In this document: one piece after another, positions 52,516 through 60,706 of the stretch | How the letters are laid out: each line of letters begins with the position of its first letter | Numbering within the stretch: position 1 is the stretch's first letter | NCBI RefSeq assembly: GCF_023656415.1 | Contig: NZ_JAMOIL010000010.1 | Span: forward strand, 1 to 64,000 | Source of the DNA: Nocardioides bruguierae | GTDB lineage: Bacteria; Actinomycetota; Actinomycetes; Propionibacteriales; Nocardioidaceae | DNA: 64,000 nt | Direction of reading: 5' to 3' | Program-made: the position numbers and the translations under genes | Notes under the pieces: generated by a model | What the model saw: the letters and a program-made list of their open reading frames with translations, nothing else | Databases searched by the model: none | Told to the model about the DNA's origin: nothing

Positions 52516-53134
52516 GGATGGCTCTCCAAGGTGTGGGACGGGCAGCGGCCGTCCTCCCTCCCCAGGGACGGGCGGCCCGCGCGTCTCTTCCTCACCTGCT
52601 TCGGAGCCGCGACGCCGGGCCTTGAGCCCACCGACGGAATCTTTACGAGTTCGCTGTGAGACGCCGCTCACGCCTCCGCGGCCCACGGGGGCGTCTCGTC
52701 GCCCTGCCGGCATCGACACCGGCCCGTGCCTCTCGGCTGGTGCACGGACGAACTCCGACTCCGGACCTCGTCCCTCGCCTTCCGCGCGCAGAAGGGCCTG
52801 ACCCGCGGCGACGCAGGCGGACGAGGCGGGCCACTGCCCGGCACGACGGCTACACGAGTGCTCCCGGGCCACGACTCGACGACCTTCTTCTCCGCCGCGG
52901 ACCCGCGCCCCTGACTTACGGAACGGGCCCCTGTCCCCTCATCGGACGCGGCCGTCCTGTCCCCGGGGAGCACCCGCCGCGGGACGGGCACCTGAGCCTC
53001 GCCTCGTCATCAGTTCATCCACGAAACACCTACATTCGCAGTACAACCGTCCCCTGACACCGCGCGATCTGACATCGTCACCCTGACGGACGTTCCGTCG
53101 CCCCGCACCAGCCCTGACCTGCACGAGGACGTCG
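52516..53134. other. 619-base intergenic region, no convincing gene
   Basis: Lies between divergent DUF1800 and secreted-protein genes. Small open frames here (for example 52726-52914, plus) have no ribosome-binding site or coding bias. An AT-richer stretch near 53010-53045 with TACATT (53031-53036) probably holds the promoter of the downstream gene. I see no hairpin or known RNA. Confidence 0.5.
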
Positions 53135-54430
53135 ATGACCCGCACCCGCACCCTGGCCGCCACCGCACTGACGGGAACGACCGTGGCCGCACTCGCCGGA
53201 GCCCTGGCCCTCGCCGGCCTCTCCGGCCCCGCCACCGCGGGCTCGGTCGCCTCGCGCAGCGCCGTGGACGACGACAAGGTCTGCGTGGACTACCTCGCCA
53301 CCACCGGCAGCGGCTCCGGCAAGATCGACGTGACCGGCAGCGTCACCTCGCTGACCGTGAGCGCCCCCGAGGGCTACGTCATCGACTACTACTGCGTGAA
53401 GTCCGGGTCCTCGAGCCAGGGCGACGGCCCGCGGGTCGTCGAGACCACGGACCCGCACCCGGCCAGCGTGACGCTGACCTACGAGACCACGCTGAAGAAC
53501 GGCAAGACGGTCTTCAAGGACCTGAGCCACTACTCGCTCCACTACGTGCCGGCCGCTGGTACGACGCCGTCGGAGGAGCCGTCCGGGACGCCGTCCGAGG
53601 AGCCCACCGAGACCCCCTCGGAGACCCCCACCGAGACGCCGTCCGAGGAGCCCACCGAGACCCCCTCGGAGACCCCCACCGAGACACCGTCCGAGGAGCC
53701 CACCGAGACGCCGTCCGAGACCCCGTCCGAGCCGGGCCCGGTGTTCGCCACCAACCCGCCGGCCACGACCGGTGACGGCTCGTTCGACTGGAACTGGCGC
53801 TACCCGGACCCGACCTGCACCGCGCTGACGGTCCCGTACCCGTCCAACTTCCCGGTCGACCAGACGACGGACATCAACGTGCGTGTCCGCTTCCCCGACG
53901 GCAGCACCCGGACGTTCAACTGGCACGCGAACGAGGGCGTCCAGCACACGATGAGCTTCCAGTTCGCCCAGCACCCCGACTGGCCGGCCGGCGTCACCGA
54001 GTACCAGGTCGAGTGGACCCAGGTCGGCGGCTCGAACTACCACTTCGGCGAGTCCTTCCACAACGCCGCGATCGCCAACCCGGTCGACTGCGTGGTCACC
54101 GACGGTGAGGTCGGCCCCCGCGCCGTCACCTCGCTGAAGGGCTTCTCCAGCGAGCGGGTCGTCGTGGCCGCAGGCCGCCGGGCCGCCTCCGACCGGGTGC
54201 TCGCCGACGCGCTCTACTCCGAGCCGCTCACCCTGCAGCGTCGCACCGCCCGCGGCTGGCGCACCGTCAGCACCGTGGCCCGCAACGACGGCCGCGCCGT
54301 CGTCCGCTACCCGCGTCTGCGCAAGGCCGGCCAGACCGTCCGGTTCCGCCTGCACGCGGCGGGCAGCGGTCTCGCCACGGGAGAGACGAGCAAGGTCCTG
54401 AAGGTGCGCGTGGTGCGCTCGCGCCGCTGA
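53135..54430 (+). CDS. secreted protein with Pro/Glu/Thr repeat linker, hypothetical
   Basis: 431 residues. Signal peptide (AALAGALALAGLSGPATA) followed by a beta-rich N-domain with two Cys (KVCVDYLA, DYYCVKSG). A PSEEPTETPSETPTET linker repeated three times (about 145-200) joins a second beta domain (WRYPDPTCTALTVPYPSNFPVDQTTDINVRVRFPDG) and a basic C-domain ending VRSRR. I recognise no family. It looks like a cell-surface protein with a stalk. ATG 53135 follows ACGAGGAC. A palindromic terminator follows. Confidence 0.75.
   Translation: MTRTRTLAATALTGTTVAALAGALALAGLSGPATAGSVASRSAVDDDKVCVDYLATTGSGSGKIDVTGSVTSLTVSAPEGYVIDYYCVKSGSSSQGDGPRVVETTDPHPASVTLTYETTLKNGKTVFKDLSHYSLHYVPAAGTTPSEEPSGTPSEEPTETPSETPTETPSEEPTETPSETPTETPSEEPTETPSETPSEPGPVFATNPPATTGDGSFDWNWRYPDPTCTALTVPYPSNFPVDQTTDINVRVRFPDGSTRTFNWHANEGVQHTMSFQFAQHPDWPAGVTEYQVEWTQVGGSNYHFGESFHNAAIANPVDCVVTDGEVGPRAVTSLKGFSSERVVVAAGRRAASDRVLADALYSEPLTLQRRTARGWRTVSTVARNDGRAVVRYPRLRKAGQTVRFRLHAAGSGLATGETSKVLKVRVVRSRR
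53567..53735 (+). repeat. 48-base coding tandem repeat
   Basis: Two full copies and one partial copy of a 48-base unit encoding PSEEPTETPSETPTET, inside the secreted-protein gene; a likely surface stalk. Confidence 0.8.
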
Positions 54431-54456
54431 CGCTCGACGGCCCACCGGCCGCACGC

Positions 54457-54490
54457 ACGAAGGGCCCCGCCGATCGGCGGGGCCCTTCGT
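54457..54490. terminator. palindromic bidirectional terminator
   Basis: Perfect 34-base palindrome (17-base arms; outer ACGAAGGGCC) between the convergent secreted-protein and GroES-like genes. Confidence 0.85.
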
Positions 54491-54549
54491 CGTGACTGGG
54501 TGGAGCAGAAGTGGATGGGTGGTCGACCAGGTGGGTGGCCGATCTGTGA

Positions 54550-54879
54550 TCAGAGGTAGAGGCCGGTGCTCTCGTCGCCGACGCGCTCCGCGGCCACCGC
54601 GTGCACGTCGCGCTCGCGCATGACGACGTAGGTCTCGCCGTGCACCTCGACCTCGCCGCGGTCGTCGGGGTCGAAGAGCACCCGGTCGCCGGCCTGCACG
54701 GCCCGGGCCTGCGGCCCGACGGCCACGACCTTGGCCCAAGCGAGCCGCTTGGCGCCCATGGCCGCGGTCGCGGGGATGACGATGCCGCCGGAGGACCGGC
54801 GCTCGCCGGCCTCGGCGTCGATCTCCACGAGCACCCGGTCGTGGAGCATCTTGATCGGGGTCTTGTCGCTCACGCCCAC
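54550..54879 (-). CDS. GroES family co-chaperonin (paralogue)
   Basis: 109 residues. GroES core: KMLHDRVLVEIDAEAGERRSSGGIVIPATAAMGAKRLAWAKVVAVGPQARAVQAGDRVLFDPDDRGEVEVHGETYVVMRERDV in layout, with the mobile loop RSSGGIVIP. No groEL is adjacent, so this is probably a second co-chaperonin distinct from the main groES. GTG 54879 (or 54873) is six bases after the upstream DUF3618 stop, indicating an operon. Confidence 0.88.
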   Translation of the reverse strand: MGVSDKTPIKMLHDRVLVEIDAEAGERRSSGGIVIPATAAMGAKRLAWAKVVAVGPQARAVQAGDRVLFDPDDRGEVEVHGETYVVMRERDVHAVAAERVGDESTGLYL

Positions 54880-54884
54880 CCCGG

Positions 54885-55133
54885 TCAGGCGGTGAGCCGG
54901 CGCACCACCAGGATGGCGGCGGCGACCCCGACGACCGTGCCGACGGTCTTGAGGATGTTGTCGGTACGGGGCTGGCCGGTGGCCGGGTCGACGTAGTGGG
55001 CCTTGATGCTCCAGGCCTGCCGCGAGGCGACCGTCTTGGGGCTGGCGCGGTGCAGGAGCTGGTCGATCGTGCCCGCCAGACGCTGGCGGGTCTCCTCCAT
55101 CTCGCGCTCCAGGGCGCTCGGGTCGGTGCTCAC
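54885..55133 (-). CDS. DUF3618 domain-containing small membrane protein
   Basis: 82 residues: the DUF3618 start (LEREMEETRQRLAGTIDQLLHRASPK) followed by one C-terminal membrane helix (TVGTVVGVAAAILVVRRL). The family is common beside envelope or stress proteins; its function is unknown. GTG 55133 lies 7 bases after TAGGTT, so a leaderless transcript is likely. It is first in an operon with the GroES-like gene. Confidence 0.88.
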   Translation of the reverse strand: MSTDPSALEREMEETRQRLAGTIDQLLHRASPKTVASRQAWSIKAHYVDPATGQPRTDNILKTVGTVVGVAAAILVVRRLTA

Positions 55134-55167
55134 GGTCAGAAACCTACCAACTCAGCAGGTCCGGGGG

Positions 55168-55938
55168 TCACCCGGTCGTGAGGCGGACGGCGGCGGCCGG
55201 GTCGAACCCCCACGGCAGCTCCAGACGGTGCCGGGTCATGAGCGCCTCGTCGGTGAGCACCTCGATCGTGGGGGCGTCCGCGACGACGCGTCCCTCGCTC
55301 AGCACGACGGCCCGGGGGCACAGCTCGAGGGCGTACGGCAGGTCGTGGGTGACCATCAGCACCGTCACGTCCAGGCTGCGCAGCACGTCGGCCAGCTCGC
55401 GGCGCGAGGCCGGGTCCAGGTTGGACGACGGCTCGTCGAGGACGAGGATCTCCGGCTGCATCGCCAGCACGGTGGCCACCGCGACGCGGCGCCGCTGCCC
55501 GAAGGAGAGGTGGTGCGGGGGACGGTCGACGAACTCGGTCATGCCGACCTGCTCGAGGGCCTCCATGACGCGGCGGTCCAGCGCGGCGCCGGTCAGCCCG
55601 AGGTTGGCGGGGCCGAACGCCACGTCCGCGCGGACGGTGCCCATGAACAGCTGGTCGTCGGGGTCCTGGAAGACGATCCCGACGCGCCGACGGATCTCCC
55701 GCAGGTGGTCCTTGGCCACCGGGAGGCCGCTGACCGCGACCGAGCCGGCCGCCGTGCCGGCGTCCGGGCCCAGGATGCCGTTGAGGTGCATGACGAGCGT
55801 GGTCTTGCCGGCGCCGTTCGGGCCGAGCAGCGCGACCCGCTCGCCGGCGTGCACGTGCAGGTCGACGCCGAACAGCGCCTGGTGGCCGTCGGGGTAGGCG
55901 AACGCGAGACCGGCGACGTCGAGGACGGGCGTGCTCAC
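55168..55938 (-). CDS. cbiO: energy-coupling factor transporter ATP-binding protein, nickel/cobalt type
   Basis: A 256-residue ABC ATPase: Walker A GPNGAGKTT (39-47), Q-loop VFQDPDDQLF, signature LSFGQRRRVAVA, Walker B ILVLDEPSSNLD and THDLPYALELC. QDPDDQLF is the hallmark of CbiO/NikO. GTG 55938 overlaps the CbiQ stop (GTGA). Last gene of a four-gene metal importer; see the upstream Nur-type box. Confidence 0.95.
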   Translation of the reverse strand: MSTPVLDVAGLAFAYPDGHQALFGVDLHVHAGERVALLGPNGAGKTTLVMHLNGILGPDAGTAAGSVAVSGLPVAKDHLREIRRRVGIVFQDPDDQLFMGTVRADVAFGPANLGLTGAALDRRVMEALEQVGMTEFVDRPPHHLSFGQRRRVAVATVLAMQPEILVLDEPSSNLDPASRRELADVLRSLDVTVLMVTHDLPYALELCPRAVVLSEGRVVADAPTIEVLTDEALMTRHRLELPWGFDPAAAVRLTTG

Positions 55939-56726
55939 CGGGCGGCCACCTCGCGGGCGGCGCGGCCCGGGTGCGGCTGCGTGCTGGTCCCGGGCTGGGG
56001 CGCGCCGTGGTGGGCGTGCCCGTGCGAGCCGTGCGCGCGGGCCGGAGCCGCCAGCGCGGCCTCGGGGATGGTGCCGTCGTAGCCGCGCGACAGCATGGCC
56101 AGGTGCACCCGCTCGCCGCGCTCGTAGGTGCGGATGAAGAGCGCGCCGAGGGTGCGCGCCAGCACCGGCCACTGCCGCGGGTCCCTGGCACGGAACCCAC
56201 GGGACTCCCGGGCCACCCGCATCCGCCCCAGCTCGGAGGTGACCACGTCGAGGTAGCGGACCATGAAGGACATGATCTGGATCAGCTGGGCGGGCACGCG
56301 CAGGCGCTGGAGCCCGATCAGCAGGGCGGTCGTCTCGGTGGTGGCGGCCAGGGTGAGGCTGGCGAGCACGCCGATGGTGCCCTTCGCCAGCAGCCCGAAC
56401 GCGGCGACCAGCCCCGAGGCCGACACCGAGAGGCCGAGCACCTCGACCCGCTCGCCCTGGGCGATGAACGGCAGCAGCACCGCGAACACGACGAACGGGA
56501 CCTCGGCGACCATCCGCGGCAGCAGGTAGCGCAGCGGCACGCCGGAGACCGCGATGACCCCCAGCAGGAGCGCCAGCCAGCCGGCGAAGGCCGCGTACCA
56601 GTGGTTCGGGGTGGCCACGACGGCCAGCACGAAGACCACGAGCCCGACCACCTTGAGGTGGGCGGGCGCGCGGTGCAGCGGGCTGTGGCCGTGCCAGTGC
56701 AGGGTGTGCCCGTGGTCGGCGCCCAT
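55935..56726 (-). CDS. cbiQ: energy-coupling factor transporter transmembrane protein CbiQ/NikQ
   Basis: 263 residues with about five helices and the EcfT signature (MRVARESRGFRARD, here coupling to the ATPase). Both ends are histidine-rich: N-terminal GADHGHTLHWHGHSPLH (3-18 region) and C-terminal HGSHGHAHHGAPQPG, probably binding metal. The ATG shares one base with the upstream stop (TGATG). It couples ATP hydrolysis to CbiM for divalent-metal import. Confidence 0.93.
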   Translation of the reverse strand: MGADHGHTLHWHGHSPLHRAPAHLKVVGLVVFVLAVVATPNHWYAAFAGWLALLLGVIAVSGVPLRYLLPRMVAEVPFVVFAVLLPFIAQGERVEVLGLSVSASGLVAAFGLLAKGTIGVLASLTLAATTETTALLIGLQRLRVPAQLIQIMSFMVRYLDVVTSELGRMRVARESRGFRARDPRQWPVLARTLGALFIRTYERGERVHLAMLSRGYDGTIPEAALAAPARAHGSHGHAHHGAPQPGTSTQPHPGRAAREVAAR

Positions 56727-57115
56727 CAGGCTGCGGTCTCCCCCGTCGAGGCCTCGTCCGCGGAGTCCTTCTCCGGACGCCGGCGACGGACCGCCCAGGT
56801 GAGGCCACCGGCCAGCACGAGCACGATCAGGACGCCCGCCACGCCGGCGATGCCGCCGGAGAGCCGACCGTCCGAGACGCCCGCGGTGCCGTAGTCGGCG
56901 AAGGGGCTGTCGGAGAGCTCGTGGTCGGTCTCGGTGGTGTGGAAGCCGAGGGTCTGGGAGACCTGCTCGAGACCGTCCGGCGAGGAGGCCGCGTAGTAGC
57001 TGACGACGCCGGCGAGCAGGAGGCTGACGAGCAGCGTCCCGGCCAGCACCCAGCGGGTCGCGACGCGCGGGCGGCCCTCGGCCTGGTCGGTGCGGTCCTC
57101 GGTGGCGGTGCTCAT
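56726..57115 (-). CDS. PDGLE domain-containing protein (CbiN/NikN-like)
   Basis: 129 residues with two membrane helices (WVLAGTLLVSLLLAGVVSYYAA and IAGVAGVLIVLVLAGGLTWAV) and the PDGLEQVSQTLGF motif in the loop. PDGLE proteins replace CbiN as the small stabilising subunit of nickel or cobalt importers. The ATG overlaps the cbiM stop by four bases (ATGA). Confidence 0.92.
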   Translation of the reverse strand: MSTATEDRTDQAEGRPRVATRWVLAGTLLVSLLLAGVVSYYAASSPDGLEQVSQTLGFHTTETDHELSDSPFADYGTAGVSDGRLSGGIAGVAGVLIVLVLAGGLTWAVRRRRPEKDSADEASTGETAA

Positions 57116-57825
57116 GCGGACGTCTCCTGGCTGCTGGTGGCGGGCGCGGTGTCGTGGATGACCAGGCGTCGCTGCTCGAGCAGCGGACGGGCGCCGTGGA
57201 CGAGGTCGGGCCGCACGCTGACGATGCTGGCCACGGCCAGGTAGGTGATGACGGCCTCGCCGATGCCGATCAGCACGTGCACGCCGACCATGGCCGTGGC
57301 CAGCGCGGCCAGGTCGATGTCGGCGTTGCCGCCGATCGCGTAGAGCACCACGAAGACCAGGGACGCCACCGGCACCGAGACGAGCGCGCCGAGGGCCGCC
57401 GCGAGCGGGACGAACGAGGCGCGCTTGGGCAGCACCGCCCGCATCCCGAGGAAGACCAGGTAGCCCACCAGCACCGTGGACAGCCCCATCAGCACGATGT
57501 TGGTGCCGAGGGCCGTGATGCCACCGTCGGCGAAGAGCAGGGCCTGGACGATGAAGACGACGCTGGTGGAGAGCACCGCCGTCCACGGCCCCACCAGGAC
57601 GGCGGCGAGCGCACCGCCCATGAGGTGCCCGCTCGTGCCTGCTCCCACCGGGAAGTTGAGCATCTGGACCGCGAAGATGAAGGCCGCGATGAGGCCGGCC
57701 ATGGGGGCGGTGCGGTCGTCGAGCTCCTTGCGCGCCTTGACGAGGGCCACACCGACGGCGGCGGTGGCCACCACTCCGGTGGCGACCGACGTGGGGGCGT
57801 CGAGGAAGCCGTTGGGCACGTGCAC
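57112..57825 (-). CDS. energy-coupling factor transporter substrate-capture protein CbiM/NikM
   Basis: 237 residues, six or so helices. The N-terminus VHVPNGFLD matches the CbiM/NikM start in which His2 binds the metal; FPVGAGTSGHLMGGALAAVLVGPW is the family core. It is the metal-binding S-component. GTG 57825 has AGGAGAC five bases upstream. The Nur-type box overlapping its promoter indicates nickel rather than cobalt as the cargo (inferred). Confidence 0.93.
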   Translation of the reverse strand: MHVPNGFLDAPTSVATGVVATAAVGVALVKARKELDDRTAPMAGLIAAFIFAVQMLNFPVGAGTSGHLMGGALAAVLVGPWTAVLSTSVVFIVQALLFADGGITALGTNIVLMGLSTVLVGYLVFLGMRAVLPKRASFVPLAAALGALVSVPVASLVFVVLYAIGGNADIDLAALATAMVGVHVLIGIGEAVITYLAVASIVSVRPDLVHGARPLLEQRRLVIHDTAPATSSQETSA

Positions 57826-57885
57826 GGGGCGTCTCCTGCTGGCGGATCGGGGGCGCCCGACGACGGGTGTCGTGCGGACTCGCTC

Positions 57886-57913
57886 ACCGTACGCTCTTGC
57901 AAGCGGTTTGCAA
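57886..57913 (-). promoter_or_regulatory. nickel-importer promoter with Nur-type box
   Basis: TTGCAA (57897-57902), five bases, TTGCAA (57908-57913): an exact match to the nickel-regulator Nur box reported in Streptomyces (TTGCAA-N5-TTGCAA). On the minus strand the outer TTGCAA doubles as the -35, with TACGGT (57891-57886) as the -10 sixteen bases on, so Ni-bound Nur would block RNA polymerase. Confidence 0.75.
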
Positions 57914-58037
57914 CAACGGACGTCTCGCACACTGGGAACCCCGTGTGCCGCGTCGGTGTTCCCCTCGCGGCAGACTGGCCCCGCCGCGTCCGCCCGGACC
58001 CGGCACCCGCACCGTCCCCCAGCCCGAGGAGAAACCC

Positions 58038-58508
58038 GTGAGCGAGCGCCTCGCCGTCGGCGACACCGCCCCTGACTTCACCCTGACCGACGACACCGGC
58101 GCCGAGGTCACCCTGTCGTCGTTCCGCGGCCGCAAGGTGATCGTGTACTTCTACCCGGCCGCGATGACCCCCGGCTGCACCAAGCAGGCCTGCGACTTCA
58201 CGGAGTCCCTCGACTCCCTGCAGGCCCAGGGCTACGAGGTGCTCGGCCTCTCCCCCGACAAGCCGGAGAAATTGGCGAAGTTCCGGGAGAAGGAGTCCCT
58301 GGGCATCACGCTGCTCTCCGACCCCGACAAGGCCGTGATGGGCGCGTGGGGCGCGTTCGGCGAGAAGAAGCTGTACGGCAAGGTCGTCGAGGGCGTCATC
58401 CGCTCCACGGTCGTGCTCGACGAGGACGGCGTCGTCACGCTCGCGCAGTACAACGTGAAGGCCACCGGCCACGTCGCCAAGCTGCGCCGCGACCTCGGCC
58501 TCGCCTGA
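58038..58508 (+). CDS. bcp: thioredoxin-dependent thiol peroxidase (BCP/PrxQ)
   Basis: 156 residues. The peroxidatic Cys47 and resolving Cys52 sit in the MTPGCTKQACDF motif, the CX4C arrangement of the PrxQ class. PDFTLTDDTGAEVTLSSFRGRKVIVYFYP and GLSPDKPEKLAKF complete the fold. It reduces peroxides with thioredoxin. GTG 58038 follows GAGGAGAAA. A hairpin at 58533 follows. Confidence 0.95.
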   Translation: MSERLAVGDTAPDFTLTDDTGAEVTLSSFRGRKVIVYFYPAAMTPGCTKQACDFTESLDSLQAQGYEVLGLSPDKPEKLAKFREKESLGITLLSDPDKAVMGAWGAFGEKKLYGKVVEGVIRSTVVLDEDGVVTLAQYNVKATGHVAKLRRDLGLA

Positions 58509-58532
58509 GCCCCGCTCCACCCCGACCACCCG

Positions 58533-58563
58533 CCGAGTCGGCAGCAAGTTACTGCCGACTCGG
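58533..58563. terminator. hairpin terminator shared with the end of the GNAT gene
   Basis: Perfect 12-base stem (58533-58544 with 58552-58563, CCGAGTCGGCAG) and a seven-base loop that contains the stop codon of the convergent GNAT gene. Confidence 0.8.
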
Positions 58564-59145
58564 CCAGGGGTCTCCGGCGATGCGGGCGTGCAGGTGCTCG
58601 TCGTGGTGGACCCCGTCGGGGTAGCGGTAGCTCTGCCGCAGCGTGCCCTCGAGCGCGAAGCCGGCGCGACGGGCGACTCCGCACGAGCCGATGTTCTCGA
58701 CCGCGTGGAACAGGTGCACACGGTGGCAGCCCAGCCGCTCGTGGGCGAAGGCCGAGACCGCGCGGACCGCGGCGGAGGCCACCCCGCGACCCCGGCCCCA
58801 GGGGGCGGTCCAGTAGCCGACCTCCACGTCGCCCTGCTCCAGGTCGAGGTGGTGCAGGGAGACCGCCCCGACGAGCAGGTCCTCGTGGTCGGCGACCGCC
58901 CACGAGGCGTGGGTGCCGTCCGACCAGTCGTTGCGCGAGCCGACCCAGGCCTCCAGCTCCTCGGGGTCGGTGGGCCCCGGGTTCCAGGTGCGGGTCACGG
59001 GGTCGGTGAACGCCTGGACGAGCATCGGGACGTCGGCCGGCAGGTACAGGCGCAGCACCAGCCCGTCGTCCGCGAGGTCGATCCGGTGCGGCCCGGCGGC
59101 CAGGACGGCGGCGGGCGCGACGTCGTCGGCAATGTCCTCGCTCAC
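58549..59145 (-). CDS. GNAT family N-acetyltransferase (RimJ/RimL type)
   Basis: 198 residues. LRLYLPADVPMLVQAFTDPVTRTWN, VGYWTAPWGRGRGVASAAVRAVSAFAHERLGCHRVHLFHAVENIGSCGVARRAGFALEGTLR contains the acetyl-CoA loop and the VENIGS motif of the RimJ/RimL class. It acetylates a protein N-terminus or a small amine; the target is unknown. GTG 59145 lies 6 bases after TACGCT. Confidence 0.9.
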   Translation of the reverse strand: MSEDIADDVAPAAVLAAGPHRIDLADDGLVLRLYLPADVPMLVQAFTDPVTRTWNPGPTDPEELEAWVGSRNDWSDGTHASWAVADHEDLLVGAVSLHHLDLEQGDVEVGYWTAPWGRGRGVASAAVRAVSAFAHERLGCHRVHLFHAVENIGSCGVARRAGFALEGTLRQSYRYPDGVHHDEHLHARIAGDPWPSRQ

Positions 59146-59191
59146 GGGGGCAGCGTAGGTGCCCCGCGACGGCCCTGCCGACCAGGGTTCC

Positions 59192-59197
59192 TAGACT
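59192..59197 (+). promoter_or_regulatory. -10 box of the tRNA-Leu promoter
   Basis: TAGACT 25 bases before the tRNA 5' end; the -35 is weak. Confidence 0.45.
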
Positions 59198-59221
59198 GAC
59201 CCCCGGCCTCCGGGCCGACGA

Positions 59222-59303
59222 GCCGAAGTGGTGGAACAGGCAGACACGCAGCACTTAGGATGCTGTGCCCCAGGGCGTGCGGGTTCAAGTCCCGCCTTCG
59301 GCA
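59222..59303 (+). tRNA. tRNA-Leu (anticodon TAG)
   Basis: 82 bases with the long variable arm of class II tRNAs. Acceptor GCCGAAG/CTTCGGC, anticodon stem CAGCA/TGCTG with loop CTTAGGA, T-arm GCGGG-TTCAAGT-CCCGC. CCA is not encoded. Confidence 0.97.
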
Positions 59304-59327
59304 CTCCCCCCGCGGCGCGCGGTCTGC

Positions 59328-59954
59328 TCAGCGCAGCCGCGCCGCCGCCACCGGGCCCAGCTCCCGCAGCGCGCGGCCGCGGTGGGAGATGGCGTCCTTC
59401 TCCTGCTTGGTGAGCTCTGCGGTGGTGCGGCCGGGGAGGTCGTCGGCGACGAAGAGGACGTCGTAGCCGAAGCCACCCTCCCCGCGGACCTCGCGGACGA
59501 CGTGGCCGTCCATCCGGCCCTGCACGACGGTCTCCCCCGCCGGGCCGTCCCCGTCCACGAGCGCCACGGAGCAGCGGAAGTGGGCACCGCGCCGCTCGTC
59601 CGGGACGTCGTGCAGCTGCGCCAGGAGCAGCGTGTTGTTCCGCTCGTCGCTCTTGGGCGGCCCGGACCAGCGCGCCGAGAGCACGCCCGGCATGCCGTTG
59701 AGGGCGTCCACGCAGAGCCCGGAGTCGTCGGCCAGGGTCGGCAGCCCGGTGGCGGCGAACCCGGCCCGAGCCTTGATCAGGGCGTTGCCGTCGAAGTCGG
59801 GTGCGTCCTCGACCGGCTCGTCGTAGGCGGGGACGTCGTCCAGGCCCACGACCTCGATGCCGGGCAGGTGCTCGGCGAGGATGCGCTGCATCTCCGCCAC
59901 CTTCTTGGCGTTGCGCGAGGCCAGGTGGACGCGGACGCTCCCCGCTGCCGTCAT
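59328..59954 (-). CDS. rdgB: non-canonical purine NTP pyrophosphatase (dITP/XTP)
   Basis: A 208-residue HAM1 family enzyme that hydrolyses ITP, dITP and XTP to keep them out of nucleic acid. [40 protein letters not shown] and [10 protein letters not shown] are the family motifs. ATG 59954 overlaps the rph stop (ATGA). The rph-rdgB order is conserved in Actinobacteria. Confidence 0.96.
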   Translation of the reverse strand: MTAAGSVRVHLASRNAKKVAEMQRILAEHLPGIEVVGLDDVPAYDEPVEDAPDFDGNALIKARAGFAATGLPTLADDSGLCVDALNGMPGVLSARWSGPPKSDERNNTLLLAQLHDVPDERRGAHFRCSVALVDGDGPAGETVVQGRMDGHVVREVRGEGGFGYDVLFVADDLPGRTTAELTKQEKDAISHRGRALRELGPVAAARLR

Positions 59955-60673
59955 CGCGCGAGAGCCTCGTTCTGCAGCGCCGTCAGGTCCGCGCAGCCGC
60001 CCGCGGCGAGGTCGAGGAGCGCGTTGAGCTCCTCGCGGTCGAAGGCCGCGCCCTCGGCGGTGCCCTGCACCTCCACGAACGACCCGGCGCCGGTCATCAC
60101 GACGTTCATGTCGGTCTCGGCGCGCACGTCCTCGACGTAGGGCAGGTCCAGCCGCGGGACGCCGTCGATGATGCCCACGGAGACCGCGGCCACCGAGCCG
60201 GTCAGCGGCTCGCCGGTGAGGGCACCGGTGGAGCGCAGGTGGGAGACGGCGTCGGCCAGCGCCACGTAGGCGCCGGTGATGGCCGCGGTGCGGGTGCCCC
60301 CGTCGGCCTGGAGGACGTCGCAGTCGAGCTGGATCGTGTTCTCGCCCAGGGCCTCGTAGTCCACGACGGCGCGCAGCGAGCGCCCGATGAGCCGCGAGAT
60401 CTCGTGGGTGCGCCCGCCGATGCGGCCCTTGACCGACTCGCGGTCGGAGCGCGTGTTGGTGGACGCCGGGAGCATCGCGTACTCGGCCGTGACCCAGCCC
60501 AGGCCGGAGCCCTTGCGCCACCGCGGCACGCCCTCGGACGCGGAGGCGGCGCACAGCACCTTGGTCCTGCCGAACTCCACCAGCACCGAGCCCGCCGCGT
60601 GGTCGAGCCAGTTGCGGGTGATCGTGATGGGTCGCAGCTCGTCGTCGCGCCGGCCGTCCTCGCGTGCAGTCAT
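59951..60673 (-). CDS. rph: ribonuclease PH
   Basis: A 240-residue phosphorolytic 3'-5' exoribonuclease for tRNA maturation. [32 protein letters not shown], the [39 protein letters not shown] core and VDLPYVED-type ([20 protein letters not shown]) are present. ATG 60673 lies 7 bases after TAGCGT, so the transcript is probably leaderless and extends through rdgB. Confidence 0.97.
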   Translation of the reverse strand: MTAREDGRRDDELRPITITRNWLDHAAGSVLVEFGRTKVLCAASASEGVPRWRKGSGLGWVTAEYAMLPASTNTRSDRESVKGRIGGRTHEISRLIGRSLRAVVDYEALGENTIQLDCDVLQADGGTRTAAITGAYVALADAVSHLRSTGALTGEPLTGSVAAVSVGIIDGVPRLDLPYVEDVRAETDMNVVMTGAGSFVEVQGTAEGAAFDREELNALLDLAAGGCADLTALQNEALAR

Positions 60674-60706
60674 GACCGCGACGCTATCCCCCGACGCGTG
60701 AGCGGG

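Noticed and set aside
52726-52914. Possible 62-residue gene in the 619-base gap
   Set aside because: No ribosome-binding site, poor codon bias and no recognisable feature.
53567-53735. Minus-strand Gly/Ser/Val-rich open frame over the stalk repeats
   Set aside because: A product of the repeat on the opposite strand; the plus-strand gene has a signal peptide, a ribosome-binding site and coherent domains.
57826-57900. Cobalamin riboswitch upstream of the CbiM gene
   Set aside because: The leader is only about 55 bases from the -10 box to the GTG, too short for a B12 riboswitch, and no B12-box sequence is seen.
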